A DNA stretch of 46,899 bases from JAAYCI01 sp031548875 (GCA_031548875.1 JAVBQQ010000038.1:1-46899); one strand, 5' to 3'. Shown: positions 25,149 through 33,925, numbered from the stretch's first letter. Translations and numbers: made by a program. Notes: generated by a model from the sequence alone, not told the origin.

Positions 25149-26351
25149 ATGCGTCAACTGCTCGAATACGCCAAGATGGCATTTCGCAATATCGTGGCCA
25201 ACAAGATGCGGTCGTTGCTCACCATGCTGGGCATCATCATCGGCATCTCGTCGGTCATCATCGTGTTGTGCCTGGGGCGGGGCAGCCAACAGAGCATACA
25301 GGAAGACCTCGCCACCATCTCCAATGGCTCGGTGTACATCATGGTGGTGGGTGAGGAGATCACCGAGGCGGACCTCATCACCGAGGACGACCTAGCCGCC
25401 ATTGCCGCCCTGCCGAACACCGCCGGCGTCACCATGATGGCCAGCGCGGGTGGCACCGCCTTTGGCAGCCGCGCCGACGTGGCGGCCAATATAAGCACAG
25501 GCAGCGCGGACATGCAGACAGTGACCCCTACCACCGTAGAGGCCGGCCGATTCTGGAACGAGAGCGACTATGCCGCCGGCCGCCGGGTGTGCACCATCGA
25601 TTCGGCCGGCGCCAAAGAGCTGTTCGGCTCGGACAACGTGCTGGGCATGACCCTGCGGCTGGAGGTGTACGGCCGCAGCGCGGATTTCACCATCATCGGC
25701 ATCACCCAAAGCCAGCAGGGATATTTTCAGCATGTCACCGCCAACATTTCCGCTCCTCTCACCGCGCTGCAGGGTCTCACCGAGATGGTGGACCCGCCCT
25801 ACTTCCAAATTGCCCTGCTTGCAAACGACAGCAGCGAAAGCCGCGCCCTGGCCGACCAGGCCGTAAGCATGCTGGAGCTGCGGCATGGCAACGCCGGCCG
25901 CGACATGTACTACGTGATGGACGTGAGCGAATACATGGACCAGTTCAACACCATCATCGGCCTGCTGGCCGGCATCGTGGCGGCCATTGCGGGCATCAGC
26001 CTGCTGGTGGGCGGCATCGGCGTGATGAACATCATGCTGGTGAGCGTGACCGAACGCACCCGCGAGATTGGCATACGCAAGGCCCTGGGCGCCAAAACGC
26101 GCACCATCCTGTTTCAGTTCCTCATCGAGAGCGCCTTCCTCACGCTGGTGGGCGGCATCATCGGCATCGTCTTCGGCCTTCTGGGCGGCTGGGCAGTGGG
26201 CAGGCTCGTCTTTAACATCAACGCCGGCATCGAACCCTACCTCGTCGTGCTCATCGCCCTCTTCTCCGTGGCCATCGGCATCTTTTTCGGCATCTACCCC
26301 GCCCGCAAGGCAGCGCGGCTCAACCCCATCGAGGCACTGCGCAGCGAGTGA
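25149..26351 (+). CDS. MacB-type ABC transporter permease
   Basis: A 400-residue permease. One membrane helix at about residues 20-42 is followed by a large extracellular MacB_PCD domain (about 45-280), then three helices of the FtsX domain, including IAGISLLVGGIGVMNIMLVSVTERTREIGIRKALGAK, the segment that couples to the ATPase. MacB proteins move peptides, antibiotics or lipoproteins by mechanotransmission from the membrane. AAAAAGGAAAC precedes the ATG. With the ATPase and adaptor it forms one three-gene unit ended by a terminator. Confidence 0.93.
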   Translation: MRQLLEYAKMAFRNIVANKMRSLLTMLGIIIGISSVIIVLCLGRGSQQSIQEDLATISNGSVYIMVVGEEITEADLITEDDLAAIAALPNTAGVTMMASAGGTAFGSRADVAANISTGSADMQTVTPTTVEAGRFWNESDYAAGRRVCTIDSAGAKELFGSDNVLGMTLRLEVYGRSADFTIIGITQSQQGYFQHVTANISAPLTALQGLTEMVDPPYFQIALLANDSSESRALADQAVSMLELRHGNAGRDMYYVMDVSEYMDQFNTIIGLLAGIVAAIAGISLLVGGIGVMNIMLVSVTERTREIGIRKALGAKTRTILFQFLIESAFLTLVGGIIGIVFGLLGGWAVGRLVFNINAGIEPYLVVLIALFSVAIGIFFGIYPARKAARLNPIEALRSE

Positions 26352-26405
26352 CCACACATCCTTTCATACGGCGCCCGTGCACTCTCTTTTCATTCCAAAA
26401 AACAA

Positions 26406-26443
26406 CCGGGGCGGTTCTCCTCGAACCGCCCCGGGCTTTTTAT
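26406..26443. terminator. Bidirectional terminator, permease / niaR
   Basis: CCGGGGCGGTTC (26406-26417) pairs exactly with GAACCGCCCCGG (26423-26434); GCTTTTTATT follows, and an A-rich run precedes it for the minus strand. Confidence 0.92.
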
Positions 26444-26466
26444 TATCTATTTCTGTCTGAGCCGGG

Positions 26467-26994
26467 TCAGGTCGTGTACAGGATACCCTTTTCGCGCAGC
26501 TCCACCAAGATGCGGCGGTAGCTCTCCGGCTCCGCGCAGCGGATGGTGTGCAGGTGGATGCCGTCGGTGAGCGAGCAGAGCAGCGAGCCGCCGCTCACAG
26601 CCACCTTCTTGATGAACTTGTCGGCGTCGTAGCGGCTGCGCACCTCCAGCGGCATGGCGATCGTTCCGTAGATGGGATGGTCCACCGACACGTTGATGAA
26701 CCGGCCGCCGTTGTCGATGATGGCGTACAGCTCTTCCTCCAGCTGGCTTTTGTCGTGGCGGCAGGCCAGCACGTAGCTGTCGCTGGGGTCGTCGTCGCCG
26801 TTGTGTTTTTTGTTCAGCACATAGCCGCGGGCCGTGGCGATGATGTCCGCCCCGCCGGCCCGCAGCAGCGCGATGTCACCCACCACGATCTGCCGGCTCA
26901 CCTCAAAGCGCTCGGCCAGGTTGGACGCGCTGACGGGTTTGATGTCCATCTGCAGGATCTTGAAGATCTCGGCGCGGCGTTCGGCGGCGTCCAT
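26467..26994 (-). CDS. niaR: NiaR-type nicotinate-responsive repressor
   Basis: A 175-residue transcription factor. The N-terminal winged helix (HTH_11, residues 5-60, VSASNLAERFEVSRQIVVGDIALLR) binds DNA; the C-terminal 3H domain carries the three His-containing motifs ACRHDKSQLEEEL, VDHPIYG and DGIHLHTIRC. In Firmicutes this family represses NAD salvage and niacin uptake genes when nicotinate is plentiful. No NAD gene is in the window, so its targets lie elsewhere. Its own promoter is divergent from the RING gene's. Confidence 0.92.
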   Translation of the reverse strand: MDAAERRAEIFKILQMDIKPVSASNLAERFEVSRQIVVGDIALLRAGGADIIATARGYVLNKKHNGDDDPSDSYVLACRHDKSQLEEELYAIIDNGGRFINVSVDHPIYGTIAMPLEVRSRYDADKFIKKVAVSGGSLLCSLTDGIHLHTIRCAEPESYRRILVELREKGILYTT

Positions 26995-27047
26995 GGCGGT
27001 CCCTCCCCATCGCTGGCAGTATCTGACAAGACATTATTCTTGAACAC

Positions 27048-27076
27048 AGTATACCTTGGGCGCCGCGGAATTGCAA
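27048..27076 (-). promoter_or_regulatory. niaR promoter
   Basis: On the minus strand TTGCAA (complement 27071-27076), 17 bases, TATACT (complement 27048-27053), 54 bases before the niaR ATG. Confidence 0.75.
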
Positions 27077-27115
27077 GAAGTTGTGCTGGGACGGCCGCAA
27101 TGCGACATATTCTTT

Positions 27116-27144
27116 TTGCATTTGCGTGCCCGATGGGGTACAAT
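27116..27144 (+). promoter_or_regulatory. Promoter of the RING-finger gene
   Basis: TTGCAT (27116-27121), 17 bases, TACAAT (27139-27144), 62 bases before the ATG. It is back to back with the niaR promoter; the two -35 elements are 39 bases apart. Confidence 0.75.
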
Positions 27145-27206
27145 AAAATGTTAGAAGATAGCGTTTTGATCTAAAGAATGCCACATTATCACGAGGGGGA
27201 CAACAC

Positions 27207-28253
27207 ATGGCCCACCGCGAGGGCGAATGCCCCGTATGCAAAAAACCATTTGCCGCAGGCGACGACATCGTCATCTGCCCCATCTGCGGCGCGCCCTACC
27301 ACCGGGAGTGCTACATGCGGGCGGGGCAGTGCGTGTTCACAGAGCTGCACCGCTCCGGCTTTGAGTACAAGCCCCCCGGCGCGGCCGAGCGACCGGCCGA
27401 AAGCCCGGCGGCCGACGAGGAGCATACCGGCGGGGTGCTGTGCAAAAGCTGCAGCACGGTGAACGACGCGCGCAACATCTTTTGCGAGCGGTGCGGCGCC
27501 GCGTTGCATTCGTCGTACAAGCCGGGCGGCGACGGCGGCGCTTATGGCAGCTCGCCCTATAGCGACTCGCCCTATGGCGGCGGCTCACCCTTTGGGGGCG
27601 GGCAGGCCGGCGGCGTGCCCTTCGGCGGCGGGCTGTTCGGCGGGCAGAGCACCACCCCGCCCCCGCTGGATCTGGCCGGCGAGCTGGACGGCATCCCCAA
27701 GAGGGACTGGGCCACCTTCATCGGGAATGCCGCCGCCACGTACCTGCCCCGCCTGTCGGCGCAGGTCGAAAAAAACACAAAGGTGGGCGTCCTGTTCAGC
27801 GCCTTTTTCTTCAGCAGCTTTTATTTTGCCTACCGCAAGATGTGGGTCTGGGCGGCCCTTTCTCTGGTGCTGTTCCTGTTTTTGAAGGTACCCAACGCCC
27901 TGCAGGTTTTGGGCAACGCCGATGTATTCATCATCCCCGGGCTCTCCCTGTCGGTCATCGGTACGCTCACCACCGTCTTCTTTTACATCGATATCGTGCG
28001 CCGGCTGGCCTTTGGCAGCTTTGCGCTCTGGCTGTTCCGCAAGGACGCCGCGCGCAAGATGAACACCCTGCGGGACTCAAGCGAGAGCGACGCGGCCTAC
28101 CAGGCCGCGCTGCACCGCCGGGGCGCGCCCAGCATCCCCGCCGTGGTGGTGGTGTCGGCCATCATCATCATCGCCTTCTGCGCCATCTACTGGGTAGGGG
28201 GCGACGCGCTGTACAGCTACCTGATGAGCTCCTCCGCCGCCTTCTCGGCGTGA
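27207..28253 (+). CDS. Prokaryotic RING-finger and zinc-ribbon membrane protein
   Basis: A 348-residue protein. Residues 8-42 form a RING-like cross-brace: CPVC (8, 11), CPIC (24, 27), His32 and Cys35 in YHREC, and Cys42, as in Pfam Prok-RING_1. A second zinc ribbon has CKSC and CERC at about 79-96. A Gly/Pro/Ser-rich linker (105-150) leads to a DUF2628-like region with aromatic FFFSSFYFAYRKMW and about four membrane helices. Such proteins are frequent in gut Clostridia and unexplained; a link to ubiquitin-like systems is not shown. GAGGGGG precedes the ATG. Confidence 0.75.
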   Translation: MAHREGECPVCKKPFAAGDDIVICPICGAPYHRECYMRAGQCVFTELHRSGFEYKPPGAAERPAESPAADEEHTGGVLCKSCSTVNDARNIFCERCGAALHSSYKPGGDGGAYGSSPYSDSPYGGGSPFGGGQAGGVPFGGGLFGGQSTTPPPLDLAGELDGIPKRDWATFIGNAAATYLPRLSAQVEKNTKVGVLFSAFFFSSFYFAYRKMWVWAALSLVLFLFLKVPNALQVLGNADVFIIPGLSLSVIGTLTTVFFYIDIVRRLAFGSFALWLFRKDAARKMNTLRDSSESDAAYQAALHRRGAPSIPAVVVVSAIIIIAFCAIYWVGGDALYSYLMSSSAAFSA

Positions 28254-28330
28254 GACGGGGCGAGGGATATTCCTCCGCTCAAAGCGGTCGCTGCTCCTGG
28301 GGGTTCACATTTCATGTGAACTCCAGAGCC
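28254..28330. repeat. Repeat-family relative (copy C) after the RING gene
   Basis: The segment begins right after the stop. ATTCCTCCGCTC-AAAGCGG-TCGCTGCTCC (28269-28297) resembles 3186-3213 of copy A and 41294-41321 of copy B. CCGCT-CAA-AGCGG forms a small stem, and CTGGGGGTTCACAT (28297-28310) pairs with ATGTGAACTCCAG (28314-28326) with one bulge. No terminal T run is present. Confidence 0.5.
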
Positions 28331-28376
28331 TAAGCTGCGACATGCCCCCCCGCGGGCTGGCACTTTGCCGCCCACC

Positions 28377-28405
28377 TTGACACCATCCCCCTGTTTTGCT
28401 ATAAT
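28377..28405 (+). promoter_or_regulatory. rpsF-ssb-rpsR promoter, near-consensus
   Basis: An exact TTGACA (28377-28382), 17-base spacer and exact TATAAT (28400-28405) with TGC before it. This is the strongest sigma-A promoter in the window and fits a ribosomal operon. Confidence 0.93.
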
Positions 28406-28483
28406 AAATCGCTGTCTGCCCAAACGGCAGCGAATAATCCTTGCCCCGCAAGGGGCCATATGTCCATAAGGAGGTGCAAAGAG

Positions 28484-29029
28484 ATGCCCAAGTACGAAAC
28501 CATGCTCATCACCAGCGCAACCCTGGATGAGGAGGCGGCTGTCGCCGTCGTTGAAAAATTCAAGACCCTCATCTCGGCTAACGGTGAGATCGACGGTGTG
28601 GAGGAATGGGGCAAACGCCGGCTCGCCTATCCCATCAACAAAGAGAACGATGGCGTTTACACCCTCATCCACTTCACCAGCGGGCCGGACTTCCCGTCCG
28701 AGTTGGACCGCGTGTACAAGATCACCGATGGCGTGCTGCGCAGCCTGATCATCGCAAAGCTGCCCGGCCAAGAGTATGTGCCGCCCTCGGCTGAAGACGT
28801 GGCCGCCCGCGAGCGCGCCGCCGCTGAAACCGCAGCCGCGGTGGATGCAGCCAAGCCCGCAGCAGCCGAACCCGCAGTGGAGCAAGCAGCCCCCGAAGCG
28901 GTCGCTGAAGAGCCCGCCGCCGAGGAAGCCGTCGCCACAGAAGAAGCCGCCGAGCCCGCAGCAGAGCCTGCCGCTGAAGAAACAGCAGAAGCTGCTGCCC
29001 CCGCAGAGGAAAAGAAGGAGGCGGAATGA
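28484..29029 (+). CDS. rpsF: Ribosomal protein S6 with long acidic Ala-rich tail
   Basis: A 181-residue protein. Residues 1-95 are a normal S6 (YETMLITSATLDEE, GKRRLAYPINKENDGVYTLIHF), which binds S18 and 16S rRNA. The remaining 85 residues are a low-complexity tail of Ala, Glu and Pro. The ATG at 28484 has AAGGAGGTG; a longer frame from 28460 begins before that site. It is followed one base later by ssb, and by rpsR, the standard operon order. Confidence 0.95.
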   Translation: MPKYETMLITSATLDEEAAVAVVEKFKTLISANGEIDGVEEWGKRRLAYPINKENDGVYTLIHFTSGPDFPSELDRVYKITDGVLRSLIIAKLPGQEYVPPSAEDVAARERAAAETAAAVDAAKPAAAEPAVEQAAPEAVAEEPAAEEAVATEEAAEPAAEPAAEETAEAAAPAEEKKEAE

Positions 29030-29030
29030 C

Positions 29031-29483
29031 ATGCTGAACGTGATCGCCGTGATGGGGCGCCTTGTGGCCGACCCCGAACTGCGCAAGACCACCAACGGCA
29101 TTTCCACCACCACCTTTGCCATCGCCTGCGACCGCAACTTCGTGAAAGCCGGCACCGAACGGCAGACTGACTTTTTCGATATCGTCGCCTGGCGCCAAAC
29201 GGCCGAGTTTGCGTGCAAGTATTTTCGCAAGGGCCAGCTCATCGCGGTGAACGGGAGCTTGCAGACCCGCACCTATGAAGACCGCGAGGGCAAAAAGCGC
29301 AAGGTGTACGAGATCGTGGCCGACAACCTGCATTTTGCCGATTCAAAGGCCGGCGGCGCGCCCCACAGCGCAGACGATACGGCCGGCCTGCCGCGGCCCG
29401 CGCCGCAAGAGGCGCCCAGCTATTCGGCCGGCGCGCCCGACGATTTCGCCGTGATCGACGACAGCGAGGATCTTCCCTTTTAA
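29031..29483 (+). CDS. ssb: Single-stranded DNA-binding protein
   Basis: A 150-residue SSB. The OB fold spans residues 1-105 (MLNVIAVMGRLVADPELR, DFFDIVAWRQTAEF). A flexible linker leads to the acidic tip DDSEDLPF, which recruits replication and repair enzymes. It coats single-stranded DNA during replication. The ATG at 29031 has AAGGAGG ten bases before it, inside the end of rpsF. The longer frame is a shadow of rpsF. Confidence 0.96.
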   Translation: MLNVIAVMGRLVADPELRKTTNGISTTTFAIACDRNFVKAGTERQTDFFDIVAWRQTAEFACKYFRKGQLIAVNGSLQTRTYEDREGKKRKVYEIVADNLHFADSKAGGAPHSADDTAGLPRPAPQEAPSYSAGAPDDFAVIDDSEDLPF

Positions 29484-29555
29484 GGTACTGTGGTTCCTTA
29501 AAAGCGTCCCGACCTCTCGGTTCGAACGGCACCTTACTTTTAGGAGGTAGCCCCC

Positions 29556-29810
29556 ATGGCTTACGAAAGAAATGAACGCTCGGGCGGCCGGCCCATGCAC
29601 CGTGGGCGCAGAAAAGTGTGTAGTTTCTGCGTCGACCGCATCGAGCACATCGACTACAAAGATATCTCCCGCCTGCGCAAGTACATGAGCGAGCGGTCCA
29701 AGATCATCCCCCGCCGGGTGACCGGCACCTGCGCCAAGCACCAGCGCGAGATGACCATCGCCGTGAAACGCGCGCGTCACCTTGCCCTGCTGCCCTACGT
29801 GAGCGACTGA
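29556..29810 (+). CDS. rpsR: Ribosomal protein S18
   Basis: An 84-residue protein that pairs with S6 in the 30S platform. RKVCSFCVDRIEHIDYKD, RLRKYMSERSKIIPRRVTGTCAKHQR and RARHLALLPY are the usual motifs. CSFC with CAKH is the zinc-binding (C+) form, so it should need zinc. TTAGGAGG precedes the ATG. Last gene of the operon; a terminator follows 13 bases on. Confidence 0.97.
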   Translation: MAYERNERSGGRPMHRGRRKVCSFCVDRIEHIDYKDISRLRKYMSERSKIIPRRVTGTCAKHQREMTIAVKRARHLALLPYVSD

Positions 29811-29823
29811 CAAAAGCCCTGCA

Positions 29824-29860
29824 GCCGGGACGCCCTGAAAGGGCGCCCCGGCGTTTTTTT
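29824..29860 (+). terminator. rpsR terminator
   Basis: A stem of about 12 bp (29824-29852, GCCGGG-x-CGCCCT with AGGGCG-x-CCCGGC) is followed by T7. Confidence 0.92.
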
Positions 29861-29879
29861 GGTGTCTCCCTTCACCCTG

Positions 29880-29897
29880 CCGTAAGAGTTCCGTAAG
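29880..29897. promoter_or_regulatory. Direct repeat CCGTAAG upstream of the PBP gene
   Basis: CCGTAAG occurs at 29880-29886 and 29891-29897, 11 bp apart, the spacing of half-sites for OmpR/PhoB-type regulators. A weak TACACT -10 lies at 29930-29935, about 90 bases before the PBP start. Confidence 0.4.
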
Positions 29898-30023
29898 CTT
29901 TCGCTCACCATTTTCACACAGCATTCTGCTACACTGGGGCGTGGCCAAAACATGCACATTCCAGGCTATCGCCTTTTTATAAGCGCGTTCGCGCGCTTGA
30001 ATTGAACGTTGGAGGAAGATCTG

Positions 30024-32459
30024 TTGCAACAGCATGGTTCCGGTTCCAGAAGGTCGGCGAACGCGCCCCGCACGCCGGGGCGCACCAAACGGCACGATGT
30101 GCGCGCCGCTGCCCGCCCGCCCGCCTACGACGGCGGCCGCACCCGCGTGGGCCGCCCTGAGAACGCCGGCGGCCGCAGTTCCAGCAATGGCGGAGCTGCC
30201 ACCCGCAAGGGCAAGCGTCCCCGCACCACCGCACGCATCGTCGTGGGCAACCTGCTCAAGGCGCTGTTGGTGTTCGTCTGCATCGGCGTCATCGGCGTCT
30301 CGGTGGCGGGCGTGCAGGTGTGCGCCTATGTGGTGGAAAGCACCGCGGACGACGACCAGCTGCTCGACCTGAACAACCTGAAGCTGCCCCAGAACGGCTA
30401 TATCCTGGCCCAGGACCCGGACAGCGGCGAATGGCTGGAATACCAGAAGCTCGTGTCCAAAGACGCCAACAGCGTGTGGGTACCTCTGGACAAGATCCCC
30501 CAGTCGCTCGTGGACGCGCTCATCTCCACCGAAGACCGCACCTACTACAAACACCACGGTGTGAACTGGACCCGTACGGCCCGCGCGTTCTTAAACCAGG
30601 TCTTCGGCTTCGAGGAGATCTCCGGCGGCTCCACCATCACCCAGCAGCTGGTGAAAAACCTGACCAACGAAAAGACGGTGGTAGATGAGAGCGGCTCGAT
30701 GATGGGCGGCTACCAGCGCAAGGTAAAGGAAATCTTCCGTGCCCGCTTTCTGGACAACAAATATGGCAAAGACCTTGTTTTGGAGGCCTATTTCAACACC
30801 ATGCCTCTCTCGGGCACCATTGTGGGTGTGCAGGCCGCCGCCAGGGAATACTTCAACAAGGACGTGGCCGACCTCACCGTCGCCCAAAGCGCCCTTATCG
30901 TGGGCATCACCCAGAACCCCAGCAAATATAACCCCTATAAAAACCCCGAGGCCGCCATCGAGCGCCGGGACGACGTGCTCACCTTCATGTGGCAGAACGG
31001 CACCATCTCCGAAGAACTGTACCAAAAGGCGCTGAGCGCAAAGCTGGGCCTGTACGACGGCCCCCGCATGAACGAAGCCACCGGCACGGAGGAAAACGTA
31101 ACCAGCTATTTCTCCGACGCCGTGTTCGAGGCCGTGGTAAACGACCTCGTGGCGCAGGGCATCTGCGCTTCGCGCGAGGCGGCCGTCAACTACTATTACA
31201 CCCAGGGCTTGCGCATCGAGTCCACCGTGGACCTGCGCCTGCAAAAGAAGATGGAGGACGTGTACGAGAACGGTTACGGCGAAGGCGGCCTCTTTCCGGA
31301 CTGGATCACCAGCGAGACCGAAACGACCGACAAGGACGGCAACAAGGTCACCCAGGCCATGCCTCCCCAAAGCGCCATGGCCACCGTGCGCTACGACGGC
31401 AGCCTGGCCGGCATCGTGGGCGGCGTGGGCGAAAAGACGGTGAGCCTGGGCCTCAACCGGGCCACCCAGTCCCCCCGGGCGGTGGGCTCGGCCATGAAAC
31501 CGGTGGCCGCCTATCCCCTCGGCATCGACAACGGCCTCATCCACTACTCCAGCCGCCTGCCCGACACCTACGTGATCCCCGAGCAGAACTGGCCGGTGAA
31601 CTACGGGCCCACGCTGCCCACCGGCGGCAGCGTGCTGGTGTGCGACGCCATCGCCGAATCGACGAACACCATCGCCGCCCACGTGGGCGAATATGTGGGT
31701 GTCGAGCCGATGTATGAGTTCGCCGCCGAGACGCTGGGAATCACCACGCTGGTGAACGAGGGCGACCCCAGCGACCTCTCCCTCTCGCCCATGGTGCTGG
31801 GCGCGCTCACCCACGGCATCACCGCCACCGAGCTTGCCAACGCCTACACCATGTACGGCGGCGAGGACCACTACGGCGCCGTGTCCACCCTGCACTGCTA
31901 CCAGCGCGTGCTGGACTCGCAGGGCAATATCATCATGGAGCCGGACGTCGTCACCATGCAGGCGGTCAGCGAGGAGACGGGCTACATCATGAACCGCCTG
32001 CTGATGGGCGTGCTGGATTCGCCCATCGGCACCGCCCACGGCCAGGCCCTCACTACCAGCGATTCTGCCGGCAAGACGGGCACCACCAACGACGAGAAGG
32101 ACCGCTGGTTCGTCGGCCTCTCGCCCGAATACGTCACCGCCATCTGGTGGGGGTTCGATTCGAACGAACCCATGCCCATCGACCACAGCACGAACCCGCC
32201 GCCCACCGTCTGGCGCACCATCATAGACGACGTGCAGGCACAGCGCGAGCACAAGGTAAACTTCCCCACCCAGCCCGAGGGTGTGGTGGAGCGCAGCTTC
32301 TGCCGCGATACCGGCCTGCTGGCCGGCACGGGCTGCTCGAACCTCGGCGTGGGCTACTACAACGCCGCCAAACTGCCCGACACCTGCCCCGGCCACATTG
32401 CTCCCGCCGCAGGCGACAGCGCGGACGCCACAGGTGCAGGCGAAAACGATGACGACTAG
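30024..32459 (+). CDS. Class A penicillin-binding protein (glycosyltransferase and transpeptidase)
   Basis: An 811-residue bifunctional cell-wall enzyme. A basic Arg/Gly-rich cytoplasmic tail (1-70) precedes one membrane helix (about 77-103). The GT51 domain has STEDRTYYKHHGVN with the catalytic Glu and GGSTITQQLVKN. The transpeptidase has SAMK (nucleophile Ser), STN in AESTNTIAAH and KTGTT. It polymerises lipid II and cross-links the stems outside the cell. The start is TTG at 30024 with GGAGG at 30011-30015; the listed upstream TTG lies before that site. Single gene between terminators. Confidence 0.95.
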   Translation: MQQHGSGSRRSANAPRTPGRTKRHDVRAAARPPAYDGGRTRVGRPENAGGRSSSNGGAATRKGKRPRTTARIVVGNLLKALLVFVCIGVIGVSVAGVQVCAYVVESTADDDQLLDLNNLKLPQNGYILAQDPDSGEWLEYQKLVSKDANSVWVPLDKIPQSLVDALISTEDRTYYKHHGVNWTRTARAFLNQVFGFEEISGGSTITQQLVKNLTNEKTVVDESGSMMGGYQRKVKEIFRARFLDNKYGKDLVLEAYFNTMPLSGTIVGVQAAAREYFNKDVADLTVAQSALIVGITQNPSKYNPYKNPEAAIERRDDVLTFMWQNGTISEELYQKALSAKLGLYDGPRMNEATGTEENVTSYFSDAVFEAVVNDLVAQGICASREAAVNYYYTQGLRIESTVDLRLQKKMEDVYENGYGEGGLFPDWITSETETTDKDGNKVTQAMPPQSAMATVRYDGSLAGIVGGVGEKTVSLGLNRATQSPRAVGSAMKPVAAYPLGIDNGLIHYSSRLPDTYVIPEQNWPVNYGPTLPTGGSVLVCDAIAESTNTIAAHVGEYVGVEPMYEFAAETLGITTLVNEGDPSDLSLSPMVLGALTHGITATELANAYTMYGGEDHYGAVSTLHCYQRVLDSQGNIIMEPDVVTMQAVSEETGYIMNRLLMGVLDSPIGTAHGQALTTSDSAGKTGTTNDEKDRWFVGLSPEYVTAIWWGFDSNEPMPIDHSTNPPPTVWRTIIDDVQAQREHKVNFPTQPEGVVERSFCRDTGLLAGTGCSNLGVGYYNAAKLPDTCPGHIAPAAGDSADATGAGENDDD

Positions 32460-32465
32460 TATTTC

Positions 32466-32502
32466 AAAACCGTGGCATCCCTTTGGGATGCCACGGTTTT
32501 TT
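32466..32502 (+). terminator. PBP gene terminator
   Basis: AAAACCGTGGCATCCC (32466-32481) pairs exactly with GGGATGCCACGGTTTT (32485-32500) over a TTT loop and continues in T. Confidence 0.95.
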
Positions 32503-32515
32503 GCGTCGCCCCGCC

Positions 32516-32545
32516 TTGAAGCGCCCCCTCCATCTATGGTAGAAT
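32516..32545 (+). promoter_or_regulatory. Promoter of the paaK-ACT pair
   Basis: TTGAAG (32516-32521), 18 bases, TAGAAT (32540-32545) with TGG before it (extended -10), 38 bases before the ATG. Confidence 0.65.
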
Positions 32546-32583
32546 GAAAAACACAACGCAACAACAGAGGAGAACGAAGCACA

Positions 32584-33909
32584 ATGGCACAGAATATCTA
32601 TTGGAACAAACCCATGGAGACCATGGAGCGCGACGAGCTGGAACGTTTGCAGCTGGAGCGCCTGCAGCAGACGGTGCGGCGGGTGTACCAGAACGTGCCC
32701 GTATACCGCGAGCGCATGCAGGCGCTGAAGGTGACGCCCGAGGACATCAGGACGCTTTCCGACATCCAGAAGCTGCCCTTCACGCAGAAGACCGACCTGC
32801 GCGACAACTACCCCTATGGCCTGCTGGCCGTGCCGCAGGAGGAGATCGTGCGGGTGCACGCGTCCTCCGGCACCACCGGCAAGCCCATCGTGGTGGGCTA
32901 CACCCAGCAGGATATCTACACCTGGGCCGAGGTGGTGGCGCGCTGCCTGGGCTGCGCCCACGTGGGTCGGCACGACACCGTACAGGTGTCGTACGGGTAC
33001 GGCCTGTTCACCGGCGGCCTCGGTCTGCACTACGGCGTGGAGCGCATGGGCGCCAAGGTGGTGCCCACCTCGGCCGGCAACACCCAGCGCCAGCTGATGC
33101 TGATGGAGGACCTGGGCACAACGGCCGTGGCCTGCACGCCCTCCTATGCGCTGATGCTGGGCGAACAGATACGCGACGCTGGGTTCGAGCGCGGGCGCCT
33201 GAAGCTCAAGACCGGCATCTTCGGCGCCGAACCGTGGACAGAGGGCATGCGCCAGCGCATTGAAGAACTTTTGGATATCAAAGCGCTGGACATCTACGGC
33301 CTCACCGAGACCATCGGCCCCGGCGTGGGCATGGAGTGCATGGAGGCCCAGTATGGCCTGCACATCTGGGAGGACCATTTCCTCGTGGAGATCCTGGACC
33401 CCGCCACCGGCACCCCACTGCCCGACGGCGAGGTGGGCGAATTGTGCATCACCACCATCTCCAAGGAGGGCATGCCCACCATTCGCTTCCGCACGCACGA
33501 CCTCACGGCCATCATACCCGAGCCCTGCTCCTGCGGGCGCACCCACCGCCGCATCCAGCGGCTGCGCGGCCGCACCGACGACATGCTGGTCATTCGCGGG
33601 GTGAACGTCTTCCCCTCGCAGGTGGAATCGGCCATCGTGGGTATCCCGGGCATCGCCCCGCGCTACATGTTGGTGGTGGAACGGGAGAACAACCTGGACC
33701 GGCTGGAGGTGCAGGTGGAGCTGCTGCCCGAGCTCGTGTCCGACGAGGTGCGCGTTATCGAACAGCTCTCGCGCGACGTGACCCGCGCCATCGAGCAGGT
33801 GCTGGGCATCTCCATCCGCCTGCGCCTAATGGAGCCCGGCGCCATCGAGCGCAGCGAGGGCAAGAGCCGCCGCGTCATCGACAAACGCAACCTGTTCGAC
33901 AACCAATGA
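32584..33909 (+). CDS. paaK: Phenylacetate-CoA ligase family enzyme
   Basis: A 441-residue adenylate-forming enzyme of the PaaK family, which activates an aryl acid as acyl-AMP and then CoA thioester. The phosphate loop is ASSGTTGKP at about residue 97, with YGLTETIGPG and the hinge and Lys region GRTDDMLVIRGVNVFPSQVE and SEGKSRRV. Four Cys/His near 310-325 (CSCGRTHRR) resemble a metal site of the family. In anaerobes such enzymes often accompany indolepyruvate oxidoreductase, which is not here. Aryl-acetate is the likely substrate, but not certain. The symbol is by family. Confidence 0.88.
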   Translation: MAQNIYWNKPMETMERDELERLQLERLQQTVRRVYQNVPVYRERMQALKVTPEDIRTLSDIQKLPFTQKTDLRDNYPYGLLAVPQEEIVRVHASSGTTGKPIVVGYTQQDIYTWAEVVARCLGCAHVGRHDTVQVSYGYGLFTGGLGLHYGVERMGAKVVPTSAGNTQRQLMLMEDLGTTAVACTPSYALMLGEQIRDAGFERGRLKLKTGIFGAEPWTEGMRQRIEELLDIKALDIYGLTETIGPGVGMECMEAQYGLHIWEDHFLVEILDPATGTPLPDGEVGELCITTISKEGMPTIRFRTHDLTAIIPEPCSCGRTHRRIQRLRGRTDDMLVIRGVNVFPSQVESAIVGIPGIAPRYMLVVERENNLDRLEVQVELLPELVSDEVRVIEQLSRDVTRAIEQVLGISIRLRLMEPGAIERSEGKSRRVIDKRNLFDNQ

Positions 33910-33925
33910 GAAAGGGGACGCGCTT

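Noticed and set aside
30591..32582. A 663-codon minus-strand open frame opposite the PBP gene
   Set aside because: Shadow of the PBP reading frame, with low-complexity Gly/Val/His composition.
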